Below, one piece after another: positions 29,653 to 41,261 of a DNA stretch of 64,000 nt. Location of the stretch: contig OZ037892.1 in the NCBI GenBank assembly GCA_964035575.1, positions 1,116,001 to 1,180,000 of the forward strand. Reading direction: 5' to 3'. The position numbers and the translations under genes were made by a program. The notes beneath the pieces are model-generated. The model searched no databases and was not told where the DNA came from. It saw only the letters and a program-made list of their open reading frames with translations. The stretch is from Rhynchopus sp. YZ270_cl-10 (taxonomy: Eukaryota > Euglenozoa > Diplonemea > Diplonemida > Diplonemidae). How positions within the stretch are numbered: the stretch's first letter is position 1; each line of letters opens with the position of its first letter.

Positions 29653-29804
29653 TTCGTGCTCCTGAAATAAAAATACCAAGTACGCAACAACTACGCACTA
29701 AGTACGCAACAAGTACGTAATATAGGGTATTCCTGTATATTTTTTTTTCGAGCACAAAGTGCGCAACAATACCAAGTACGCAAAATGGGGTTTTCAGGAG
29801 CACC
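29653..29804. mobile_element. 152 bp miniature inverted-repeat element
   Basis: The ends are GTGCTCCTGAAA and TTTTCAGGAGCAC, flanked by ATTAC on both sides (29648-29652, 29805-29809), a possible target duplication. The interior has repeated AAGTACGCAACAA units. No coding capacity. Confidence 0.55.
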
Positions 29805-30577
29805 ATTACGGATTTTTTTTAAAATACCAATATCTAGAATATTGTATTGTATCAAAAAGCAAGAAAGCTCCCCGATTTGTGGTACCTTTTTTTTTTTAAA
29901 AGCTCTGCGTACGACGTGGACAGAGTGTACCAACTAAACGACAGATGAACGCGGGTTTTATTATTTATTTTTTTTCACCAAGCATAAGCAAGAGGAAGCC
30001 AGATTCTATATTTTTGGAAAAAAAAGGTATAAAAAAAAAAGATATAAAACTGTTTGATACTGTCCTCTTCCTCCCAGAAACCTCTAGCCTATTTCCCATC
30101 TTCATAGAGGTCCGCCGAAAGTGCAAACTTGGAAGAAGTGTGCAATGATATTCCGGTGAATGAAGTTAAAGAGCCTCTGCTGTTCTGTCCCAAAAAATAG
30201 TGGAGCTTTTTTTTATCCCCTCGCTACACTAATCCAAAAACTGCGGCCTTTTTTTAAACGCACACTTTGTGAGCGGAAAGTGTCACGTCGTTCACCTCAC
30301 CCCAACCGTGCTCCGCAACACCACCCAACAGGTGAGAGATAGTGTGTGTGGAAAGCGTGAACGCATCAAACAACAAGAAAAGGGTGAGGGAACGATAAAG
30401 TGACACTTTTGTGAGGCCCATCCCCCTCAGCTTTTTTTGTCATATTGACGTAGGTAGTATTGACAAAAAAGGTGATTTTGTTATAATATTTTTTTTTAAA
30501 AAAAAGGAAGGTTGTTCACATAGCCTTTTCTTTCCCCTTCTTAGTGTCAAAAAACTCAAAAATCAACTCAAAAAAAA

Positions 30578-30627
30578 GTGAAGTTGATAGTGCAAACGCC
30601 TCTGGGACGCAGGCACTGACACTCCGA
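30578..30627 (-). repeat. composite repeat, first module, minus orientation
   Basis: The reverse complement reads GGAGTGTCAGTGCCTGCGTC, CCAGAGGCGTTTGC and ACTATCAACTTCACTTTT, almost identical to the intron copy at 37397-37470. The hairpin part is missing. Confidence 0.65.
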
Positions 30628-31010
30628 CCGAAAAAAAACTTCCCTATTCTCCCCTCCGTTCTTCCTTCCCTTTTTCCCTTGTGGTCTACAGAGGCAGTCT
30701 TGTGGGAAACCCCCCCTGTTTCTCTTTTTCTCTTTGAAGTTTAGTCTCAAAAAAACAGAGGGGTTTTTTTTCTTTTTTTTATAGTCAGCACAGTGCAACT
30801 CCATTGCATTGCGTCTTCGTGGCAAATATCCCGACAAAATGGCTGTTCCAGGCACCTGATGCTCAAACATTATATCTCTACAGCTTGGGTCACCTATGAT
30901 GCCTTCCCTCAAAGATGTGTATGGAAAAGTCCTTTGCATTGGCCAGGCCGTGATTTCTCCTTGACTTTGTGCTCTGCATCCTGTCAGTTATTCTTCCAAA
31001 TCCTGTAAGA

Positions 31011-31111
31011 ATTCGTACAAAATTATCGCAAAAAAGGTCGAAAATGTGAAAATTCCAGAAAAATCCCTGAAAAAGGTCGAACATTAGTACGGTCGATAAT
31101 TTGTATGAATA
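31011..31111 (-). repeat. fold-back family GTCGACC, copy 2
   Basis: Outer arms ATTCGTACAAAATTATCG and CGATAATTTGTATGAAT. The inner sequence is the reverse complement of the core in 28691-28765 (GGTCGAA, TTCCAGAAAAATCC, GGTCGAAC). Confidence 0.7.
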
Positions 31112-31414
31112 CGGTGCCCCTCCCTTTGCCTCCTCAAGTCACCCTCAGCATCAACAATCGTAATATCATACAAAGCAACACACCCCGACGCGTCTAGTGC
31201 ACCACCAAATAAACAGAGCACAACGTACTTTCAAAAAAAAATATTTTCAAACTCACCATCAAAACAGGAGCCATACAGAGTGACAATGTAAACAGCGTCG
31301 CTTTTGGACCTTCCCCAGTTGCAGATTTTTTGTGCAAAAAAAAGGGGGGGAGGCCTCACCCCCCTCGCACCCTTTCCACTAGAGCCCTGAACGCATGCTG
31401 GCGGGGATGCACAC

Positions 31415-34400
31415 ATGAGGCCCCTAGGGGAGGGTGGGCTGCCACATTCTCCCAACAGCACTGCGCCTGTCCAGCTTACAGGCAGCGCACCCTTCACGCA
31501 GGCAGGCCTCCCGCGGGTGCCGTTCCCCCCTCCGTGGTCTGTGTACTGCAGAGGGTCGCCGACACCGTCCCCGCCCTCCAGCCAGGGGGAGGAAGAGGAG
31601 GAGGAGGAAGAGATGTCAGATGGATCTGGAGACGACAGCTCGGCGGCAAACGTCAGCACACCTGGCAACTCAGTTGCGGCTGGGAACCCCTTCACACCTT
31701 CCTTCGATGATCCTCCCAACGCGAGCACCAACAGCAACAGCAGCAACGCTGTGCCGTACAATGCTCCGCGCCCCTCAGCCCACCCCACCACTACTCCCAC
31801 TCCCACTTCCACGCCCACCACCACCCATTTGGGCACACCAACCTTCTCATTCACAAAACCTAACCCGCTGTTCTCAAACTTCAACAACAAGCCTGAAGGA
31901 TGCGAGGAAGAACACGACCTTGAGATGGAGCTGTTCGGCACCTCCTCTGTCGGAAGCCCTGCAAGCCGTGTGTCGCGGAAGAGCCGCAAACCTGGGGACC
32001 TGCGCCTGCACGACTCTGCGACACGAAAGCGCGAGGGTGAGGACACGCCGTCTGAGTCGTCCTTCTCGATGAGCGCGAACGCGAGGTCGCCTCGCTTTTT
32101 TAATGGTTTGACACCGACGAACAAGAAGGCCCAGCCAACGCGGAGTCCTGCCAAATGGAGACAACGTAACACTACCTTTGACTTTTGCGACCCCAACGGG
32201 GACAGCACACGTACCCCAAAAAGCTCAGAACTGAACGTCTCCTTCTCGCTCTCCGTCGAATACCCTTCGGACTACAAGACCCCACGACCACTTCCGGGGC
32301 GCCACCTTTCCACTAACCTTTGCGACGAATGCGTCGCAACCTGCAACAGAGCCGAGCTGCAGAACCTTCTCCTATGCAAAGACCTCCCCGACCATTGGTA
32401 CGAAAAACTCTACATCGCTGCACACAACCACGCACCCGACGCGCAAATAGCCGACCTCACTAAACACATTCTCCTCGACAACAGAGTCCCCGTCTCCCTC
32501 AATGCTGACATCCTTAAGGTCATAGACGTGAAGCCCAAAGACAACTGCGAGGCAGACGACATCTCCGAGGGGATTGATGAGGTAGGCGGGCTAGGATTGC
32601 ATGGAATCTCGCTTATTGTGTTCAAGAAGACCAGCCCGGTTCGGGTCTTCGCGGCGACGGTGACCCAGCACCCCCACGTCGAGCACGTCTTAACCTTCCT
32701 GATCATCTTCAACACCATCTCCCTCATGGCGCTCGACCCCTCTGAGGTCCGCGGTGACTCAGATCGCTCCCTGACGACATCGCTCTTCCTCTACGTGGAT
32801 GTAGGCTCTATAGGCATCTTTGTAATCGACTACGCACTGAAGGTGATAGCGTGGGGGCTGATCCGAGGTGAAACCACTCTTTTTGGGCAGCCTCATGGAA
32901 GATGGTATTTTTTGGATTGTGCCGTGTTAGCCATTTCCATCGGGTTTTTGATGACCGATTCACCGTCAGTAGGGATGATCCGATCGTTTCGTGTTGTCAA
33001 GCCTCTGCGGAAGCTTTCTATTGGTTTCAGAACGATATTGGATTCGTTGATGAAGAGCGTCGCGATTCTGAGGGATTCAGTGTTTTTGCTGTTGTTCTCT
33101 CTGGCGTTGTGGGGTTTTATTGGGTTTGATCTGTTTGGTGGGACATTGAATGAACGGTGTGTGCATTGCGAGGATGTGAACTGCACGACCTACCAGGAGG
33201 CTGTACCACCGTATTACTGCTTTCGAGAGAAGCTGTGTCCAGGGGATATGGTGTGTACGCGGCTGGAGTACATCTTTCCGTATAAGTTTTCAAACTTCGA
33301 CAACATAGGGAGTTCGATGCTTGCGATATTCCAGATTACCACCTTCGCATCCTGGGCAGATATGATGCTTGTCTACGCTCGTGTCGTCTCTCCGTCTATC
33401 AGCTTTTTCTACTTCATTTCGATTGTCTGCTTCATCGCCTGGGTCGTGCTTAACCTCTTTGTCGCAGTCATCCACACCGTCTTCAGTACAATTCGCAGTA
33501 ACGGGCAACGCAGTGGGTTTGGCAACAGCGACGATTTTTCTCTTGTTAAACGGATCTGGGATAAGGTGTATGGAGTGTTTCTGTTTCTTCTTCGGAAGAC
33601 TGAAACGCAGGTTTTAACATCAGTTAACCCGGGGCATGCACAGCGTTCTTCGGGCGCGTTTCTGGAGGATGTGGGTGTGCGGCACAACAGAATGACGCGA
33701 ATAGTCAACTCAGCGTGTTTTGAGATCACCATTAACGTGCTTCTGCTTGCCAACCTTGTGGTGCAGTGTACGCGCTACCGCGGCATGAGCGAGGAGCACG
33801 AAACCTTCCTCCAAGTCTCGGAGCACGTCTTTGCTGCAGTGTTCGCCCTCGAAGTCGCCATCAAGATCGCTGCCCTCCGCTCATTGGCGCTCTTTCTCGA
33901 AGAGAAGTGGAACGTCTTTGATCTGGTTCTTGTCGTGACCTCGGTGCTCTCACTCTATGTGTGGGATACCAACGTCGCGTTTCTGCGATCGTTGCGCGCT
34001 TTCCGCACTGCAAAGCTGCTGCATTCAAACTCCGCACTCCGGGGGCTGGTGGAAAACTCATTTGACGCTTTGGCGCCTGCACTGAATGTGCTCCTCTTCT
34101 TTGTGTTTGGGATGTTGATATTTGCTGGTGTGGGTAAGCAGCTGCTGGGTGGGACACGCCCCGAGACAATGAAGCAGTTGACGAGACACAACTTCGACAC
34201 CATTGGTGATGCGCTCGTGACGCTCTTTGTGGTGCTAACATCGGACAACTGGTTCGTCTCGCTGTACCTCTTCATGCAGAAGGACGCACCCTTTGTGGCG
34301 GTGTTCTTTTACGTTGTGTTCTACATATGGTCGGTGTGGATTATGCTGTCGCTGTTCACTGCTGTGGTGCTGGAGGCGTTTGATGTGCCTGATGAAGACA

Positions 34401-37400
34401 AACGCGCGCGACTGCAGAAGATGAAGCTTGCGCTCTCGGAGTGCATCACAGCGTCGCACACAACACCCGAGGTCTTTACTATGGCGAAAGTCAAGAAGAG
34501 CCTGCGTGGCATCACATCTGTCTTCGATTCTGAGGCAGGCCCGTTTTCAGACGAGCTAGATGAGCTAGACACGTCGGATAGCAAAGAGAAGGGCGCATAC
34601 CCGCAAGGTATCAAGGACATCAAAGAGGCGAGCACGTCGCTCCTTGCAACCTGCAGCTCCTCAAATTTTAGTACAGCTGAACTGCACAACAGCTCCTTAC
34701 CAACGATTTCAACCCCGACAAGCCTCAGCAAGAGCGAAACCAAAGACCTCTTCAACAATAGCACTGGGAGTCCCTGTCTTTCTTCTGATTCTCAGAAGGG
34801 CGAACAGTCAGCGTGTGACAGCCACGGACACCGAGGTATTTTGAAGAAGAGCGGGCAGGACTCGGGCTACGACGTGCCTCTTTCGTGCACGCAGTCGCGG
34901 AAGGTTTCCTTTTTCGGTGACATCAAGCAGTGCGGGTTGGATCTGATGACGGAGGATTCTGGGGCGATTTTTGTACCGAGCTATGTGTCTTCGGTGCATG
35001 CGGTGGACATGACGGAGGACGATGGGGAGGTGCAGAACATCAACAACTTCATTGACCCGAAGACGTTCTCGGTGTTGTGGGAGAAGGACTGCCGAGCGCC
35101 TGCTCTCGACAGTGGGCCACGCCTGGCAGGCTCTGCGGTGCACCTTGCACGAAACTCACGCAAATGGCGCCACCACTTTGCCCTCTACCTCCTCCCACCT
35201 AACTCACGCCTCCGCCTCTTCTGTCACTGCGTTACCAACCACGTCTACTTCGAAGCCTTCATCTGCACGGTGATCATGCTCTCGTGCGTTGTCACTGTGT
35301 ACGACCTATATGCCTTCCCCCCGTCCGCCTACAAAGAGGACAGCCGAGGGGAAAAACAGCGCATCCTGGTTGGCCTCGATTGGACGATTGCTGCTGTGTT
35401 TTTAATTGAATTTTTGTTGAAGGTAACGGCATCCGGGTTTGTTCTCGGGGAGACTGCGTATCTCAAGGACCCATGGAACCGCTTTGACTTTTTGCTTCTC
35501 GCATTAATGTTTGGGCTTGCAAATGAATTCAAAACGGCGCGAGCGTTCCGCCCCCTTCGCTTTGTACGGCGCATCAAACGGGTACAGAACATCATGGCAG
35601 CGCTGTGGAAATCTATCCCAATGCTCGTTACCTTGTCTCTGGCGACTTGCTACGTCGTTCTGCTCTTTGCGCTGATTGGCACAGAGTTGTACTTGGGGAG
35701 GCTTGATACGTGCAATGCAATATTCTTGTCAAAGGAACAGTGTGTTGGCAATATCGTGATCCACCAGGAGCTTGTTTGGGATGATGTCGACAGCTTCGCG
35801 GAACTCACGCCGAGCAGTGATCTGCTTACCGGGGGCTATCTGGTGCCTTTGCGTTGGGAGAAACCGGTTCTTCATTTTGATGACATGCTGTCGTCGTCGT
35901 TCACATTGCTGCAGGTTATGTCGCTGTCGTCGTGGAGCGATTTGATGTACGCTACTGTGGACGCAACCTCAGAGGACCACGCACCACAGCGCAATGCACA
36001 GCCCGCACACGTATTATTCTTTATTGTCTTCATCGTGATTGGCACCTTCTTTTTGGTGAACATATTCATCGGTGTCATCGTAATGTCGATATCGGTCGAG
36101 GAGAATGTCGATCTATTAACAGATGACCAAAGGAATTGGAGAGAACTGCGGTCTGAGCTTCTTAAGGTACGACGACCTCTGCACAAAGCGGCACCGCAGA
36201 ATAAAGTGAGAAGTGCAATCTTCCGGGTGGTGAACTCCTTTAAGTTCTCTGTCTTCATTGGCGTGGTGCTGCTGGTGTACGTCCTGATTGGCATAGTCTC
36301 TCATGTTGGGCAGCCGCAATGGTTTACAGATGCATCTGGGGTGGCGGACTACGTCATTATGAGCGTCTTTGCCTTGGAAGCGCTTGCGAAGATTGTAGCC
36401 TACGGGCCAACGGTGTACTTCTATTCTCATTGGAATAAGTACGATTTTGTGCTTGCCAGTGGGAATGTGACCTTCACTATGATGGAGTTAGTGATGGAAA
36501 GCGCGGGCGGGTGGATAGCGTTCCTCGGTGTGATATTTCGGATAGGCCGTTTGATCAGGCTGGTGAAGCGGACGAAGGGCGTCCGGTTTCTGATTGAAAC
36601 GCTGCTCAGCAGTGCGGACAGTATTTTTCACGCCTTGATGATCTTCTCCTTCCTGCTCTTCACGTGGGCGATCAGCGGGGTGCATCTCTTCGGCAACGTG
36701 AAGTTCCAGACGCACATCAACAGCCAAACGAACTTCCGCACCTTTGGCAACGCACTACTTCTTCTCTTCAAATTGGTCACATTGGATGGATGGAACGACA
36801 CAATGTGGGACTGTGCCATACAACCCCCTTTCTGCACAAGAAACGACGTTTTTGACGATTGCGGGCCGCCTATTTGGGCTGCCAGGTATGTAACATTTTT
36901 GTTAAATTTGCGTTGGTTTGCGATGAGTAATAACGCAGTACAACGTTACCGGATGGACTGAGGGGAAAAAAAAAATACCTCAAAAAAGTGGAGATTGCAC
37001 AACTGTGGCAACACAACCGAGGCAACTACACTACTCCAACAATTTTTCAAAAAAAAAATAAAAATAAAATAACTAAACGACACAACACAGACTGTTCTTC
37101 GCGTCGTACTTCCTGCTTGGGTCGTGTATCTTCTACAACCTCCTGATCGGAATCATCATTGACGAATTTGCCATCTGCTACTCCACGCGGTACTTCCAGA
37201 TCAAACCCCCTCACATCGAAGCCTACGTCCAGCAGTGGCACTACGAGGACGTCGGCAGCAGTGGGGAGCTCCCACGCTGGCAGGTCCTAAGGCTTGTACG
37301 TGAACTTTTGACATCTGGGTATGCAATGCTGTCCTTTCTTTGGTCACCCTCATGGAGTACACCTTCAACTCAATATCTTTTTCTCCCATGCGCAACACTC

Positions 37401-38272
37401 CGGGGTTCGATAACCCACGGAGTGTCAGTGCCTGCGTCCCCGAGGCGTTTGCACTATCAACTTCACTTTTCTTTTCGAGAGACGCACCGTTTTTGCCGTA
37501 CCACATACTCCCCTCTTCTGTTTTTTTTGTTTTATTTTACCCCCCCACTAACAGAAACCCTTTGGGATGTTCAACGAAGTCATGCGAATACGAGCTGCTT
37601 CTCTTCCACATGGAATTGCTTGAACTAGGCGCCGACTCAAAGGTGGGTGGCGAGACTCGAGGTGACCTACGCTCTTTGAACGCACAACGGCGACGTTCTA
37701 TCGAAGCCTCTGCAGGCTCGCAGCAAACACCATTCAGGTTCAATACGGTGTTACTCCTTCTTGCCAACCTTCGAGTACCGGACTCTGCGCTATTAGTTTC
37801 GGAGTTACAGCTGCGTACGCGGATAAAATATAAAGCGAATCAGCTTTTTATGAAAAATAAGGCAATCGCAACACTACAGACGTATATTGCGATGAGTCGC
37901 TCGCAGAGGGCGGTTCATTCACCGAGGCTGTCTTCGCAGCAGATGAACGGTGTGTGGCGTGGATCAAGCATGGGAATCGCCATGCGAAACGGAAGCCTCC
38001 AACGTCAACAGATCCTTTCCAACGTGCGTTCTGGAGTCCGCATATGCTCTTCCAAAATGCGTGAACGAAAGGCCCGTTCAGAACAACGAATAAAAGACAC
38101 TAACACAGAGGCAAACCCTGGCTATGAAGACTGGTATGGCACAGCGGTGGTAAGTGAGGAGTTGCAGAAGGAGGGGGAAGGGGGAGGAGGAGGAGGAGAT
38201 GGAGATGGAGACGGAGGAGGGCAAGGGGGGTCGGTGCAGCCACCTCCCCTCGGGACTCCAGGGGGTGTGTAA
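31415..38272 (+). CDS. four-domain voltage-gated cation channel alpha subunit
   Basis: Exons 31415-36885, 37091-37318 and 37555-38272 give up to 2,138 residues. A start at Met67 (31613) is also possible, since residues 1-66 are Pro/Ser/Glu-rich. Four six-segment domains start near 420, 770, 1270 and 1585. S4 helices with spaced Arg/Lys lie near 521 (MIRSFRVVKPLRKL), 853 (FLRSLRAFRTAKLL), 1375 (ARAFRPLRFVRRIKRV) and 1707 (FRIGRLIRLVKRTK). Exon 2 supplies the last S6 (YFLLGSCIFYNLLIGIII). Cav/Nav-type channels open on depolarisation and pass Ca or Na. Here the filter positions read Ala645 (TTFASW), Asp944 (LTSDNW), Ser1505 (MSLSSW) and Asp1791 (VTLDGW) instead of EEEE or DEKA. The C-tail has Gly/Asp low complexity and no IQ motif that I can see. 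Donor GTATGC at 37319 is chosen because it keeps the long exon-3 frame. Confidence 0.88.
37397..37470 (+). repeat. composite repeat, first module, inside a channel intron
   Basis: Lies within intron 2 (37319-37554). It has the hairpin ACTCCGGGGTTCGAT / AACCCACGGAGT followed by GTCAGTGCCTGCGTCCC, GAGGCGTTTGCACTATC and AACTTCACTTTT. It is the best preserved first module in the window. Confidence 0.75.
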
Positions 38273-39113
38273 AAGGTTGCCACGAAGGTGATAAGGCGAG
38301 GGTCGACGATCGTGCTGACGCATCTATGAGGTGGACCGTTGTCACATTATCAAAAAAAAAAGGGGGGGGGGGGGAGAGGAGAGGGAAGGGAGGGGATCTG
38401 TTCTTGAGACCTGGTTCATTTTTCAGATTGCTCTTTTATTTGTGATTTTCATCCGGGCTCGATGCCGTCTCTCAGTTTTCTATTATTATTTTTTTGGCAA
38501 CGACTTGAGGAAAAGAATCTCCGTTGTGAGCGAGAGATGATATTTTTTTTTATCTTGCTAAGTATTCTTGTCTTTTTTTGTTGATTTTTTTTTTTTTTTG
38601 TCTACAACGCCCAAAAAGCTAAGTACAAAAAACACTAATCTAAAAACTCACCATAAAAATCACACACACTAGCCCCCTCCCCTCTTCCATACACCTACAC
38701 CGCCCCCCTAAAGAAAAAAACCGGCTTTTCCAAGCTCGTACAAGAGAAAACAAAAAACCCCTTTTTTTTGAGGCGAAGGAACAACAAGGCTCATCTCACC
38801 GAAATCATTTTTTCGGATGACACAATTTGTGAGGCCATTTCATGGGCGTTTATTTCTCGATTTTTTTTCTCTCTTTTCTTTCTCGTTCTTTTTTTATTCT
38901 GTTTTTCCAAAGTGGTTCTAACATATTCCTCCCTTTTCCCCTCTCCCCTCTCCCCTCTCCCATCTCCCCTTCCCGTTTTTTTTCCCCCTTCAACCCTTTC
39001 CTCTCTCTCTCTCTCTCCTATCCTATCCTTCCCTCAGATCAATCTCTACACTGATGGTATTGTAGCGTTTTTTTTGTTTTTTGTTTTTTGTTTTTTTTGT
39101 TTTTTGAAATACC
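38273..39113. other. intergenic, low complexity
   Basis: G-runs, T-runs and CT-rich sequence. A strong pyrimidine tract (38930-39037) ends CCCTCAG at 39038, the likely acceptor for the PHD gene. The remaining 75 bases would be its 5' untranslated region, with TTTTTG runs. Confidence 0.5.
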
Positions 39114-39866
39114 ATGAAGGCGTCTGCAGTACACAGAAAGCGTGTCTGCGCACTGTGCAGCGTGGACCGGGGAGGCACTCCACAGAGTTTCCAACAATGG
39201 GTTTGCTGCAGTATGTGCAGCGATTGGTGGCACGTACGTTGTACTGGGGTGCTAATGCATCCTGATGGCGACGTGAAGTTCTCTTTTACTTGCGTAACGT
39301 GCTCACACCCTGAGGTACCAGCCACCACCTCTTTGATGCGTCATCGCTTTTCTTTATCAGATCCGTGCACGCTTATCACTGAGGGGGCGACAGACGTAAC
39401 CGACTGGCCGATGCACTGGCACTGCCACGTCTCTCTCGGGGCACCTAACAAATCTCGCGTCATCTTCCTCACCCCTGCTCGCGTACTTATGATAGGCGAC
39501 CCCTCATTGGCAACCAACTCTCGATCCTCTTCGCGACCGACCAGGGTAGAAGGGTTGAAGCTGATGCGTACAGGGCTTCTCTCTGTTGCGTTTTCTGAAG
39601 GGGATATGGATGCAAAGGTGTCGCTTGACACAAAAGGACAAAATGCGCAAAGAACACGATTGGTAGAGCTGGCCGCGCTAGCAGAGGTACCTACTACAGG
39701 GTTTGCGATAGCAATGACTCCGGAAGAGTTATTGGAGGACGAAGTCACCCAACAAGCTATGGCTGTGATATGCAATGAGTTAGGCCTCGGGTTAGACACG
39801 AATATCTACAGAAACGACGAAGAGGTGTCAAAACATAGCCAAACGCAACTTCAATGGAAAACATAA
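39114..39866 (+). CDS. PHD-finger protein, 250 residues
   Basis: A C4HC3 zinc finger occupies residues 12-63: Cys12, Cys15, Cys32, Cys35, His40, Cys43, Cys60 and Cys63, with Trp38-Trp39 just before His40 as in PHD fingers. These modules usually read histone H3 tails, often methylated Lys4, in chromatin. The remainder (70-250) shows alternating strands and a final acidic helix (TPEELLEDEVTQQAMAVI) and may be a PH-like fold, but I cannot name it. The start is the first ATG after the CCCTCAG acceptor at 39038, and no introns are needed. A nuclear role is inferred from the finger alone. Confidence 0.75.
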   Translation: MKASAVHRKRVCALCSVDRGGTPQSFQQWVCCSMCSDWWHVRCTGVLMHPDGDVKFSFTCVTCSHPEVPATTSLMRHRFSLSDPCTLITEGATDVTDWPMHWHCHVSLGAPNKSRVIFLTPARVLMIGDPSLATNSRSSSRPTRVEGLKLMRTGLLSVAFSEGDMDAKVSLDTKGQNAQRTRLVELAALAEVPTTGFAIAMTPEELLEDEVTQQAMAVICNELGLGLDTNIYRNDEEVSKHSQTQLQWKT

Positions 39867-39899
39867 AAAAAAATAAAAAAATAAAATTGTTTTGGGCAG

Positions 39900-40002
39900 A
39901 CGAAATGGATGTAGGATTGGTTGGGTGGGTCTACCCCGCCTGTCATTATACCAAAGTACACTGTCAAGGAGGGGGCTTTGTATTTCAAGTCAACTTTTAT
40001 TT
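39900..40002 (+). repeat. dispersed repeat of about 100 bp (CGAAATGGATGTAGGA type)
   Basis: Starts CGAAATGGATGTAGGATTGG, continues TATACCAAAGTACACTGTCA, ends GGGCTTTGTATTTCAAGTCA. Relatives: 47470-47555, 49964-50045 (left half), 57182-57299, and right halves at 53408-53460 and 58107-58170. Copies sit between genes and vary in both halves. Confidence 0.65.
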
Positions 40003-40097
40003 AGATGGATGAAATAGAAACCTAAGAAAGCTCTTGAATATTTCACACCGACACCCTGCTTCTCCCACCGCCCCCTTTTCAGACAGTGACCACACAA

Positions 40098-41261
40098 ATG
40101 GAGATATGGTTTGAATGCACAACATCTGGACAACGCTGTGCTGCAGAGGTGGGGGAGGGTTGCAGTGCTGCAGATCTGCAGGAGCGTGCTGTTGCGGTGT
40201 TGTACCCACAGAGCGTGGTGTCGGCCGAGGCAGTGGGGCTGTGTGTGGATGGTGCTGATGGTGAGGTGCTGGCACCGGAGGTTGTGATGGCCGACACCGC
40301 ACTGTGTGCAGGCGGGACTGTCTATGTACGGAAGCAGAACAGCAGTGGTGTGTGGGTGCCGCAGGGCTATATTGTGAGAGGCTCCATGGGAGATGTCTGC
40401 GAGGATACACTCGTATTGAGTGGCAAGGACGCCGTCGCCATCAACCTCGCCACCACCGAGGTCACACCCCTCTCTCCCGTAGGAGGAACTCTGTGCAAGG
40501 TGGTTCTCATGCCACACCACATCGTCTTCTGTGCTGTACTGAGCAGCGCTGTGCACTTTAGGCCGCGGGACAGTGGTGCAGAGGTTGTGGTACAGATGGC
40601 AGGCAGGGTTGAGAGCCTTGAGGCCATGCGGGTCACTGGGGCGGTGCTGATTGGGACCTCTGAGGAGATCGTACAGTACTCCTGCGAGGGGGTGAAGATG
40701 TGTACCTTTGATCACTGTGGGTACCCCTTTGCAGTGTCACCCTGCGAGACCCTGTTCTTGAGCAACGGATATCCGATCCTTTCAGTATACCGTCTGGACA
40801 CACCTGAACTTCGTCTGGTGCACCGTGTGGACACAGGGCTGTGCCGGTCGTCCTATTTGCGGCCGTCGTTTTCGCCGGACGCAAGCCTTGCAGTGGTGAG
40901 CTGTGGCGACAAGCACATCGTCCACACCATTGACATTGTCTCTGGGAAGGCCCTCTGCACACTGCGCAGTGGAAGAGAAACTATACATGGTGCCTGCTTC
41001 AGTGCGTGCTCGCGATACCTCTTCACAGCCTCTACCAGTGTACAGCAGTGGGACGCACGCAGTGGAGCCCCCATGGGACGCATCCACGATGACCACGCGC
41101 AGTCTGTGCATGCCTCGTCCGACGGGTGCAGGCTGGTCGTTGTCGGAAACGTCATCTCGGTGCTCGACCTTGCTGCCATCAACATGCAGGTGTTAGAGCA
41201 GGACGCCCTGCAACATGGTTCCCCAGCCGAGGAGCGCTGCAGGAGGTGTGTGTGTTCGTGA
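40098..41261 (+). CDS. beta-propeller-like protein with possible ubiquitin-like N-terminus, paralogue 1
   Basis: 387 residues. The ATG at 40098 follows CCCCTTTTCAG at 40082, and the paralogues begin at the same MEIWFECTTSG. Residues 1-75 have the strand-helix-strand character of a ubiquitin-like domain (DLQERAVAVLYP helix, then AEAVGLCVDGADGEVL). The rest is a run of beta-strand blades recalling WD40-like propellers (FSPDASLAVVSCGDKHI, VHTIDIVSGKALCTL, YLFTASTSVQQWDARSG). Such proteins usually serve as interaction platforms. No catalytic motif is seen. It is the first of three tandem copies, and its 3' end differs from the other two (shorter tail). All end in CVCS. Confidence 0.72.
   Translation: MEIWFECTTSGQRCAAEVGEGCSAADLQERAVAVLYPQSVVSAEAVGLCVDGADGEVLAPEVVMADTALCAGGTVYVRKQNSSGVWVPQGYIVRGSMGDVCEDTLVLSGKDAVAINLATTEVTPLSPVGGTLCKVVLMPHHIVFCAVLSSAVHFRPRDSGAEVVVQMAGRVESLEAMRVTGAVLIGTSEEIVQYSCEGVKMCTFDHCGYPFAVSPCETLFLSNGYPILSVYRLDTPELRLVHRVDTGLCRSSYLRPSFSPDASLAVVSCGDKHIVHTIDIVSGKALCTLRSGRETIHGACFSACSRYLFTASTSVQQWDARSGAPMGRIHDDHAQSVHASSDGCRLVVVGNVISVLDLAAINMQVLEQDALQHGSPAEERCRRCVCS

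Larger units (their letters stand above)
28859..31414. other. gene-free stretch of repeats before the channel gene
   Basis: Long A and T runs, no coding region recognised. Besides the elements listed separately, 30187-30235 has GTGGAGCTT ... CTACACTAATCCAA, related to 24629-24665 in a KAS intron. CACCCTTTCCACTAG ending at 31382 is a likely acceptor for the channel gene. Two ATGs before 31415 open only an eight-codon upstream ORF. Confidence 0.5.

Noticed and set aside
36886-36961. Apparent end of the channel ORF at 36961
   Set aside because: It is read-through into an intron (GTATGT at 36886). The missing last S6 helix is found in the next exon.
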